Source: Asterella californica (lineage: Eukaryota > Streptophyta > Marchantiopsida > Marchantiales > Aytoniaceae). From it: DNA of 64,000 nucleotides. Location: positions 3,286,001-3,350,000 of the forward strand of contig JAYKYS010000014.1 in the NCBI GenBank assembly GCA_036924285.1. The letters are read 5' to 3'. The translations under genes and the position numbers were made by a program. The notes beneath the pieces were generated by a model. The model saw nothing but the letters and a program-made list of their open reading frames with translations, was not told the origin of the DNA and did no database searches. Positions 1 through 10,900 of the stretch are shown here, one piece after another. Position 1 is the first letter of the stretch. Each line of letters opens with the position of its first letter.

Positions 1-1009
1 AAATTTTCTTTCGTAGTTAGTTACACCTGTAACATTTCTCCCCGGAGGAAATCTCGGTCAATGTCCAAGGAAACATAAACATTGTTCCTTTCATGAGGTG
101 CGATTCGTACTTTGTTGCCGCATGATTGAATCTGGACTCTCCATTTCCTCTTCACAGGTCACTGGTTCTCCAGTCCAAAAGAAGAGCGTTAGGAACACTT
201 TATGTTTACTTGAGTATGCTTCGTGCTTGGTTGTTAGCTGATTTCTGCTGTCCTTTCAACTGATCCCAGAATTCGAACTGTACCCTCACTCTTGCTCTCC
301 TCCAAAGTCCAGGATGGATGGTCCTCCCAAGTAAAGGAGATGACTCTGAAGCTGGTAAGAGTTAGAAGCCTTACAGTCTTCTCTTCTCCATTTTCAGCCA
401 TCGCGGATAGCTTAATTCTCCACTGTCCTAGCATGTCTAGACTGATGAACGAGCTGTGTGGTACTAGTAGCTGTCCGAATCATGGCGACGAAGCCGCTGT
501 GGTTGGAAGTGGTGTTATAGAGTTCAACAGAGTTTTGGGGGATAGGTTTAACACAGTCGAGCTGGGCACATTGGCTGGGCTTTGTTCAGTTGGTGTAAAT
601 TCTTTCCACCAACTTGTAAAGGTCTGACTGGAAGTCGGTGTATAAGGACTCCTTCTCATCTTCAAACCAGAAGCGATGCTAAGCTCAATTCCATCTCCAG
701 TTTCTGTCTCGTTGGATGCGCGATATGGGCGAGAGTCGTGGCTTGCACGTATGGGCTCATATTGAGTTTCCGTCAGAGCACAACTCATGTGACTTCAGCA
801 ATACCTCTACAGATGGACATCTCCATGAAAAGCTTAAACGGTCAAAAACATTGCCTATTGCATGGTGAGAAAATTGACACAAGCAGCGCGGAATTTCTGC
901 ACGGTAAACATGCAGAACAGATCCCCAACTAAAGCATTGTCGTTAGAATAGAGTTTAGGATGTCGAGTTAACTTTCTCGGTTTTCCGAGACAACCGAAGT
1001 ATTTGAAAA
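1..1009. other. No supported gene
   Basis: Open frames here are short (up to about 115 codons), overlap on both strands and resemble no family I know. A stretch at 292-351 ends in a good donor (gtaaga), but no reading frame there matches the WD40 half of IFT140, the gene downstream. I see no promoter, RNA gene or repeat that I can defend. Confidence 0.4.
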
Positions 1010-2515
1010 ACATTGATATGAGAGATGATACGTAGACAAGAGTTACGATACTCTCTTGGTAGAGAATGTGTTAACAATGATAATGGACATTGGGAATGAA
1101 TCTAGTTTTAAGCTACCGCCAAGAGACTCGATTTATCATCAGTGGATTCAATCACGTAGTGTCATGTCTGATCAGAAGAACTCAATCATGTAACCACGTG
1201 TCTGATCAGAAGGTCACGTCTGTAGACACATTAATCTTCGTGTTTGTCCATGCTAACCGTCTTACCATTATGAACAGCAGAAGAGATCAGTAAACATTTC
1301 TAACACTTACTGGAACTTCGAATGGTCTCTTTACTAAACCCATGTTGTCTACATGATTCTAGATGATGTGTCCACGGTTTGGGAAAGCATTAGTCATTAT
1401 ATCAGCTACCATGTTTTTCGTAGAAAGATACAATAATTGTATATGTTGAGGTGTAGACTAGATCTTGGACAAAATGATAGCGGATATCAACATGTTTTGA
1501 TTTGTCGGGACTTTAAGGATTTTCTTTCTTATCTATGACACTCTGATTATCAAAATCGATTTGTGGTCATCTTGTGATTTTCAAGTGCAAATCCTATAGT
1601 AAACTTTTGACACAGAGCCTTAGAACAAATCTTTGACAGAGTCATGCATTCTACATCGGTAGAAGACAATGCCACATATTCTGTCCTTTTGAAATTTAAT
1701 TTTTTTTTCTTTGTACAACTTGAAACAAGAATCAGTGATAAATTTCGTTGTGTCAAGACAACTTCTCTAATCAGCATTGGAGTACTCAGTGAGACCTCCA
1801 AGATCATTTTTGTCCATTCAAGTTTGAAGTATAACATTCTCTTTATATATCAAGAAATTTGCTTTACAACTTGCCAATGCAAAGAATTGAGACGAACATG
1901 AACTAGGAGACTGTATTCAAAGAATACACAATGAACAAACTGTATGACATGATTGTCACATTCTTTTTCTTTGAACTAAGAGATTGAGCTTGGAGCAACT
2001 TCATTCTTAGTTCTATCGATGTATTCGTCGGTTTATAGCCAGTAATGTGAAACTCTTCAAGTTTATTAAGAATATATCTCGCTTGAGATATTTTCACTTA
2101 GTGTTCTTTCCGATCTCTCTAGATCTCCATGCCAAGACAATGATGAATGTTCTTCAAGTCCACCATTTTAAATTCTCATTTTAATTGTTGTTTCACATGA
2201 TTGATTAGACTCAAAGATGCATCTATCAAGATGCAGTCGTCAACGTAAAGACTCAAAGATGCATTCGTCAACGTAAAGAACTTGGTATACAAATCATTTC
2301 TCTTTGTTGAGAATGCTCGCGTTAGAGTGGATGATACACTATGGTGCGATGCCACTAGTTGTGCAGACCTGGTTAAATTCACCTAGTTATACTCATTAGC
2401 ATTATCTGGACGAGAACTATAATCACTCGAAAAGATATTCTCTTGAGTAGGCAGAGGTCAGTACTCAAGAAAAGCTTCACACTGATAGATCATATGTTGG
2501 GTAGCTCTAGTACCA
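1010..2515 (-). mobile_element. Degenerate Ty1/Copia retrotransposon remnant, minus strand
   Basis: Read on the minus strand, this stretch carries decayed Copia pol. Around 2097-1990 lies a reverse-transcriptase tail (RYILNKLEEFHITGYKPT). At about 1700-1600 lies RNase H (TEYVALSSTDVECMTL, matching the usual EY-AL-E-E pattern), and near 1400 the C-terminal ADIMTNAFPKP motif. A possible primer-binding site, a weak match to tggtatcagagc, lies near 2500-2512. The stretch 1010-1250 is repeated in inverted orientation at about 3190-3350 and looks LTR-derived. Stops and frameshifts interrupt all domains, so it is not active. Confidence 0.6.
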
Positions 2516-2539
2516 ACCAACCATCCACGATAGTTCGTC

Positions 2540-3350
2540 GTGAAACTTAATACCGTCACGTACAATCGATTGTCTTTACCAATCGAGTTTCTTTGCGAGT
2601 TAATCATTTTTGTCACTTTCGGCATTCAGGTGCAGAATGTATTTTTCTCTCGTGTTTCCTATGGAGAACTTCTCTTCTCTTTTTTAACATTTTGGATAGC
2701 AATGCTTATCCAATATGTTATCTGAGCGAAATACAACTAGAGAGATAGTTTGCACATTTAGAATTCTTAGACTACTTCTGAATATCAACCATTACCCACG
2801 CAGATTCCACGTAGAAAAGAATGGCTTCAACATCCTTGGCTGTGATCTTTTGGGAATGAAGTTGTCCCAAGTTCAATCTCCTAGCTCAACAGAAAGGGAA
2901 TGTGACAGTCATGTCATACCGAGCTGTGGTAAGAAGCCTGATGTGGACTACAGTTTGTTCATTGTGTGTTCTATGAAAACAGTCTCGTAGTTCATGTCCA
3001 TCTCAGTTTTGTGCATTGGCACGCTGTAAAACAAATTTTCTGATATCTAAAGAGAATGTTAGAACCTATCTTGTGTTGACAAAAATTATTGGGTACTCCA
3101 GTGCTAACTAGAGAGGTTGTCTTGACACAAATGAAATGTTAGAAATTGTTATCGTCGACAGGACGGCCAGTGTGTCTACGTACGTGACTTTTTTAGCAGA
3201 CACATAATACGGATCGAACCTGTTGATGATTGATCGAATCTCTGGGCAGTAGCTTGAAAGCTATCTACATTCTCAATTTACACGCTCATTGTTAACACAT
3301 TCTCTACCAATAGTGTTTCGTAATTCTTGTCTTCGCATCTCTCATATCAA
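2540..3350 (+). mobile_element. Second Copia fragment in opposite orientation
   Basis: This plus-strand segment mirrors part of the minus-strand Copia remnant to its left. The frame at 2715-2990 ends in YSLFIVCSMKTVS, while the minus-strand frame 1903-2097 ends in YSLFIVYSLNTVS. Both carry the MKL-Q-QS segment that follows the RT domain. Positions 3190-3350 are a diverged reverse complement of 1010-1250. A single LTR element has direct, not inverted, repeats. This is therefore a second insertion or an inverted rearrangement. It is non-coding today. Confidence 0.5.
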
Positions 3351-4990
3351 TACTTATCCAATATAACTTGTGGAGGGCATCCTTAAGGTCTTTCACAATG
3401 GTAGGACATCTTGTGAATTCCCCCTTCTTCTTCATGACTCACTTTTACTACACGTCGCTTGCAGACATATCGTCCAGGCATAATCCATCGGTCACTTCTT
3501 CTCCTACAAAGTGAGTCCCTTCAAGAAGTAGAATGATATCTGTTAGTGTAATTAGACTGTACTATGGTCTCATGTACCCGACAAGGGCTTTATAAGCAAG
3601 AAGGGTTCTCCAGCATGCAGGTTCTAGACTTTCCATCTTGCATCAGTTGATCCAGTATTAAACAGAAACTGGGTATATCTCTGTACACTTGTTTCCCTAT
3701 TTCATCTTTAGAATATGCAACGAATCTGTCAAGTGGAGTTTTGTTGCAACCTTGAGAGAGATAACCAGTGACCACACATCTCTCGCATAAGGTAACAATC
3801 AATCACTGAATGATGATTCTTCTGCATCTTCTTCACTCTTCTTTTGAACTGCATACAGTTGACAGAATTAAATTTATGAGTAGGTCATTGTGTAGGTATG
3901 GTTACTTTTGTCATCCCAAATGTTTGTAGCTTCCTAGACGTGGCCCTTGGGATTGCAGGGGGAGCAACGATGAGGTTCCAGTAGTCGCGGAAAGCGTGAT
4001 CGCAATTCCACTAGCAATGGCGGCAGATCCACTTATCGCTGGATTCGCTGTTCTAACGAGTTCACTGGTAGATCCAAAGAAGGGTGGATGGAAGTTGTCT
4101 TTTTATAAGAAATCTTGTTCTTCTATGCACGAAAATACTAGCAGAGAATTCTAGTATTGACTGTCCATCACCGGAGGTCGAAGCCAGTTGATCGAATATC
4201 CAGTGAACCAACCGGTTCTGGAGTTCGGAGTCGTGACTTTCATGAACGAAATGCTGATGCTGAATTTTTTAATTTTCAGACGCCAAGCACGAGTAACAAT
4301 CGAAGCGTCCTTCGGAAGTTCGCTCCAAAGAGATGTTTAGTTACTCAGATAACGCATGCCTGAACAGTTTTCTGTTGCGGATGTCGTGAATGCAAGAGAC
4401 ACAACTATGGATAACGTAACTGAAATGTTACTTCTAGTGCTTTATACATTAGCAGGTAGTAAGTAGATAGAAAATTTCTATCACATTCTAAAACGATTTA
4501 ACTTCTCTAGGTGCAAAATTCGCAGGTTACCTCTACTTTTCGGTCTACCGAATGCGTGGTTAACCCTTGCATTAGGCTGCGAACCAGTATACCTAAACCT
4601 TACTGATAGTAAAAACGATGTTAAGAATGTTGAATATTACTTTCGTCAACATTCTCCTCTGCCATTGTGAAGATGGCCTTTACACGAGCTAGGAAGGATA
4701 CCTCGTCTGCACTTACCAAGTAGATAACCATGAAGGACTCTGGTGACCTGGTAAATGATTCTTCCCTGCTTTTGCTAAGTACCTTCCGACACATTCTGGC
4801 TGTGGAGTTTTAGTGCCCATACTTGTCTTGAAATTGAGTGCAAAGTCAGTAGGTTTGTCCCCTCAGAGCATCCGAAAGTAGTAGCAACAGTGTCAAACTC
4901 GAGCAAAATATATCTGAGCCTTCTTACTGGTATGCAACGATGTATACGTCTTTATTCTCACTCTCGGCACAAATTTTCATCCTGCTACAG
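3351..4990. other. No supported gene; possible long IFT140 intron
   Basis: A frame of about 60 codons at 3953-4145 (around VPVVAESVIAIPLAMAADPL) and one at 4157-4363 are open but match nothing I recognise. The last bases end in a good acceptor (cctgctacag) that opens the first recognisable IFT140 exon at 4991. If IFT140 is intact, this stretch is the 3' end of a long intron. I could not find the exon that should precede it. Confidence 0.35.
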
Positions 4991-7900
4991 GAGGAAGTCG
5001 GTGTGAAAGCGAAGGCTGCACTGATAGAATTCAACTACAACTTGGTCCTCGGAAATTTAAATGGTGCATACGAAGCTATTCGAGCTATTGAGGACAAGAA
5101 GATCTGGCACAGTGTGGCATGCATCTGTGTACAAACTAAGCGAGTTGACGTCGCGTTACACTGCTTTGCCGTCATGAATTATGCCTCTGCAGCAGGATTC
5201 GTCCGTGCTTCGTTGCATGAGCCGGTAACTATTTTTCTGATCCGTAACTTCCCTAGATGGGCCACTGGCCGGTACTGGTTTGTTCTCCAGTAATCCCGTA
5301 TGTTGCTTGCGTTCCAGACATATCTTCATCTCGAGGCATGAACGAGATTTATTTAACTGTCTTCTTTCGCATCAGAACCGTCGTGGAAAAAGCTATGTCT
5401 GTATGAAGGAGAGTTTCATCACAGATTCACAATGTTTGGTCACAACGATGACCAATTCAGGATATATTGCGTAATCTCTATGTAATCTGTGAAAATATGC
5501 ACTTCGCATCCACTGGTATGGTAGGAGGAGGATGCGAGGGTTGCAGCTGTTGCCATTCAGTTAGGGCTTTTAGACCAAGCGCGACAGCTTTATATAGGGT
5601 GCAAGCGCTTTGATCTTCTCAAGCGACTGTACGAGGTAAGGTTCTGAACATCGTCAGCAGGTTGTGATCGTGAGAGCCTTCACCCTCTTCATGCTTTTGG
5701 TTGATCCTCGGGAAAGGTGAAAAAAGGAATTGTTGGAAAGGAATCTTGTTCTGCTGTAGATTGATTTACGGGGAAAACCATTTGACTCTGGTAATGCCAT
5801 GACTTCTGTTTCTACTAGCTTTCCGTGGAGCATTCTTTATTTGCATGCTTCCAGATATTTCTGTATATATTCATTTCTAGGAAGAAAACTTCTGGCAGAT
5901 ATGCGGCGAGTGGGATAAAGCCATAGAGGTGGCCTCAAAGCACGATCGTGTGCACCTGAAAGGCACTCTTCATGCTTATGCCAAGCATCTCGAGTCTCTA
6001 GGGAGTGTCAAGGATGCGATACACCATTATGAAGTATCTGGTAGCCACAGGTGGTGTGAAAGTCTTCCCATTATTAGCTTCAGCTTTCACACACCAGTCA
6101 TAGTGTCACTAGTAAATAATGTTGAGATTAAAACTTCTTGTTTAAGACAGACAGACTATTGTCAAGACTAGACTATTGTACTGTTGGTCAAGACTAGACG
6201 GAGATTAGACTATTCTCCAATGCTGCCAGAGATCATCGTGCTGAGTTGCGAAATGCACGAGTATGCAGTAGAAACTTGCATTTTGGGAGGCATCCTCCGC
6301 GCTGATCACCATAGAAGGCTCTAGAGGAGATAGGAGATGGGAAAGCTTACTCTAAAGATTTATGAGCTTCGTAATTTCCATAAAGTTGAAGATAGGCAAC
6401 ATCTCACATGCTGTTCTGCAGGCATGAAGTTCCTCGTATGCTGTACACAATGCAGCAAATGAAGGAATTGCAAGATTACCTCGACAAGAGCGGTGATCCG
6501 CCTCTCCAGCGGTGGTGGGCGCACTTTTGTGAAGCTAATAACTTGCTCCCTGAGGCTATCGACTACTACACGGCCGTAAGGCGTACCCTCTTCTCTATTC
6601 TTTTCTCTTCTTATGGATACTGTACGATTCGCTTGACGTATGCCACCTGTTACTGCACATTCTCATCTTACTAGATATGCAACAACCTTTTCTACTATGT
6701 AACTGTTGTTACAGCTTTACTCAACCTCTTGTTAGCTGCATATTGTACATGCAGATACATACCAGGGGGAACAATCTCTGGAAACGTGCTCTGTTCTACA
6801 CGTTCCCTTATGTTTGTACCCTGGTTAGGATCATTTCGCTAACTGAGGCTTAAAGTTAGCGCACACCTCACACCCCTATATACTACATACTATGTGCTTC
6901 GTTGGGTTCAGTTTACTTAATGTGTGTAAGATAATTCTTCCATTGAACTGCTATACTCAGCGACCGACATACTACAAGGCCGTAAGTTCCCTCCTAGCTT
7001 AAATCAAGTCACAGATAATCGACTTCGATAGTCCCAGATGTACCTGCGTTTGGTATACACCATTACAGTAAGAGACTCTTCACGGAGATAGCGCTTCTAG
7101 ATGAAAACCAAGCATAATCATCAACCATAGACATGTCCGTTGATCAGACGTGGTGGTTCCCACAGGCAGGGGATGTTACATCTCTCGTGCGTGTTTATTG
7201 CTTCCAAGGCGACTTCTCCACAGCAGCAGCCCTTGTCTTGGAAAGTTCAGATGCCGCCGCCGCTTTCTCATTAGCCCGTCAGGTACGGGTATTATCCATC
7301 TGAAGTACCTCCTGGCAAGTTTTTCTTCAAGCCGAAGCTGCAATGGTGACGTAAGTAAATGTCAAGCTGCCATAGTCTAGGATTCCAAATTTTGGAGTCT
7401 CACTCCAGTTTACAAACAGTAAGATCTACGAACTGGATTTCAAACGTATTTGAGAAAATAAAATAAGGAGTACAGCACAGTAGTAACAGCATTATATCTT
7501 TATGAAGTATGAAAAATCAGGAAACATCCGTCAGGCAATAAAGTTCTTTTCGAAGGCTGGAAGGCAGACATACGCTGCTCGCCTCGCCATGAAGCATAAT
7601 ATCGACAGTGAGCTACTAGCTCTTTCACTCCAGGTAAGAGGACCGATGTCCTTTATCATGGCTTGCTTTGTCATTGACACACGTAAAGGAGAGATCCTCA
7701 AGAGGTAAGTATAATCTTGATACAGAGCACGAGGGAGATGATGATTCAAGCAGCAGAATACTACGAAGACAAGAAAAAGTACGAGGAAGCTGTTTTGTTA
7801 TACCACAAGGTACCCTGTCAAGTCCTTCATCGTGCTTCCATAATGCTAGAAATTGCTGTGGAACTTCTCACGTAGTGTTCGTCTTGTGCCTGGTCTGTGG

Positions 7901-10900
7901 TAGGCTGTTACGTGCCATACCGATCTTGGGTTAGGGTTAGTAGCTTCTTAACTGCGCTGTGTGTCGGGATATAAATGTCCATACTCTGGAGGTTAATGTC
8001 ACTCTCAGTGTATGCTAAGTTTAAGTTCAAGTCCATCACTGTCTCTGTGTGCTTGCTGTGAGTGAGGCGATCTGCCTGAGATAACCGATATGGTATCAGA
8101 GCGAAGTGAGGATTTGGATGAGGAAGTGTACATGACACTTCTAGAAGGATTAGATGTTCCAGTCTTTACGCAGAAGCAATCATCTACGAAGAGAGCTAGG
8201 TAGACAGTGGTACCTTACGGATCGATGTTTATATATTTTTGGATTTTTGGGGCTCGAAGATCAAAATGTTTACATCTTTCAAAGACGAGGATACAAGTTG
8301 CCCCTACCTATAGGGCTCTCTACGTGGATGATTACATTTCGTAAGTTTCTGTCTGGAATTTGGAATTTGTGGAGAAAGTGAAAAAGTTATTACATGCTAA
8401 ATTTGAGGTAGTCGATTTGAAAGAAATCTATCAATATATGGGGATGCAAATCGATCGAGACCACCTCGTAAGTTCCTCTCTGCAATTTCTGAAGAAGGTA
8501 AAACAGCTTTGCATGAAGGAAATCCATCAATGTCTGGGGACGCAAATCGATCGAGACCGAAAGGACGAATGGATACTAATTTTTCAAGAGAGATACATCC
8601 GAGGGAAGTTACAAGAATTCAAGATGGAAGAGAGTAAGTCGGTCGTTACTCCGATAGAACCAGGACTGAAGCTTTTCGCAGACAGTCACCGGCTACTGGA
8701 GAAGAAAGAAATTCGACGAGGAATGTACTTTATCAAACCGCAGCGGAGTGAGGAGTCTGGTGTGGGCCATGGTCTGCACCAGCATAACTTACGCAGTGAG
8801 CGTAATGTCTCAGTTTTTCTCAGTTTCCGGACAGGTACACTGGAAAGCAGTAAATCGAATTTCTCGTTACCTGAGTGCTACAGTCGACTTTGGGCTGGGA
8901 CTTAATCGTACGGATGAGCCGAAACGTTGTACAAAGTATTTAATTTCTGATTCGGTGGTTGTCAAGATTTTAGACGGTCTGAAAAGGTTACTATTTTACT
9001 TTACTACACTATTTTATTTTACTACTCCACGATGGTCCAGTGAGGTGGACATCGTAAAGGCAAAACTTGATTACCTTGTCCACAACCGAGGCCGAATACA
9101 TGGCCTTGTCAAAGACCTGACAAGGATTGGAGTGGAAGCAGTGTGACAAGGATCGGAGTGGAAGTAGTGTGCATCAGAGGATTATTATCTGATCTCGGTT
9201 TTGAACCGAAAGCCACAAAGATCTTCTCGTGATAATCAAAGTGCTATCGCTGAAGTTCAGCATCATTTCAATCATGAAAAATCAAAACACATTGATATTA
9301 TCTATCATTATGTGAGAGATCTAGTGAGTGCAGTAGATGTCAGAATGCTGTACATCTCGATCGAAAAGCAAATTGCATATGTGATGACAAAGCCTGTGGC
9401 GAGACAAGCATTTATCACACATTTTGGACATGGAATTCGAGGAAAGATCCTTTAATCTATCGAAATAGACAGCAAGTGAGGGTGGTAGAAATTGTTTTCT
9501 AATCTATCGAATTAAACACCAAGTGAGAGTGTTAGGAATTATTGCCCTTGGTAATGATGACCCAGGCTGTTACATTCCGTATCTCTCTTGAGGTACCGAT
9601 CATGGAACTGATCGTTAAGGTTATTATCGTCAACTGCGCTCTGTCTTGAGACAAATGGCCAGACTCTGGAGGCTAATCTCAAGTTCAACTCTATCACAGT
9701 CTCTTTCTCTGTGTGCTTGCTGGGATCTTGCTGTGATTGAGTGATCTTCCTGAGATAATCTGACAGGTAACTTAGAAAGCTGTTAGTCCCGAATCTAAAG
9801 CTGACTGTACCTTTAGCATGAGTATGAAACTCCCCCTCTACATTTTCCTCCCCTTGTCCCTCGACTAATACAAACACATTGACCGGAATGCAAAGGGTGG
9901 TGATCTGGAAAAGGCCATCAACGTTTGCTTCCGTACGCAACTATATGATGCTCTGAAAGCAATTGCCGAGGATCTGGATAAAGATGAAGATCCCGCTCTT
10001 CTGGCAAAGTGAGTTCAATCTCTGTCTCCTGTTATTTTGACTTTGTGCTTGAAAAAGAGTAACTTCTCCACTTAAGAGAGAGGGATATAGCTGATGAGGA
10101 TATCCTAACTGCCCAGGTCAATTCTGCTGAGCTGATTAGCTGTATCTTCCAGAAAGAGCCGTGAAACGTTGTGCTTTGGTTAGGTGTGGAGAATTCCTCC
10201 TTATCAACAAACAGATTGACAAAGCAGTACAACTCTTCGTAGCTGCTAAGCAGTATCAGGTCGCTCTTGACTTGGTGAGTTCTGATCCAGAAAAAGAGAG
10301 CATTTTGATCGGTTTCCAATGGAAAGCAGTGGAATGCATTATCGCCGAATATCAAGGCTTACTCTATTCTCCAACCTCGCTATAACGAATTTTCCACCAG
10401 CATGAAACTTGTGTGTCAGTACAGTTGCAGTGCTTGGGTTTGAGTACAGTGTCTGGAAGCTTACAGTTCTATGCTTTCCCGTGGCAAACGCATGCATCGG
10501 ATGGTAGTGTTTGCAAAATGGAGTCATTCTGACCGACAAGATGGCCGAGGCTATGAAAGTCGAAGACCCGAAGTCTGAGGAGTCCATATCCTTACTGCAT
10601 AAAATTGCCGAAGTCTTCAACGCTCAAGGATCTTATCACCTTGCTTGCAAGAAGTACACGCAGGCGGGTGATAGACTCACAGCTATGAAGGTGGGTCTGC
10701 TTTCAGATTACACATGCACAAGGCACCCTAGACAAGCTAGCTTCATTCCATCCTGACAGGATAATTTGTCATGTCTTTCTCGGACCTTGTATGCTCTGGC
10801 GGTGATCGCTTTGGCCTTTGACTTCTTTTCAGGCCTTGTTGAAGTCGGGAGATACTGAGAGAATCATATTCTTTGCCAACGTTTCCAGGTGAGATCGTCT

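Larger units (their letters stand above)
7844..9765 (+). mobile_element. Internally deleted Copia LTR retrotransposon in IFT140 intron 7
   Basis: The element lies wholly inside the 7810-9895 intron, same strand as the gene. It has a 5' LTR (7844-8090), an exact primer-binding site tggtatcagagc at 8091-8102, a remnant pol, a purine-rich aagtgagagtg tract at about 9520, and a 3' LTR (9530-9765). Gag, protease, integrase and most of RT are missing. What remains is the RT end (FEVVDLKEIYQYMGMQIDRD), the YAVSVMSQFFSV region, and RNase H and tail (DNQSAIAEV, KSKHIDIIYHYVRDLV), with frameshifts. Two local duplications are visible: an RT segment (8339-8465 repeated at 8466-8561) and the tract before the 3' LTR (about 9455-9495 repeated at 9500-9540). 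No clean 5-bp target duplication was found. Confidence 0.85.

Noticed and set aside
9539..9940. 133-codon minus-strand ORF
   Set aside because: It is antisense to the Copia 3' LTR and IFT140 exon 8. Its peptide is shared with the antisense of the 5' LTR, so it is a shadow.
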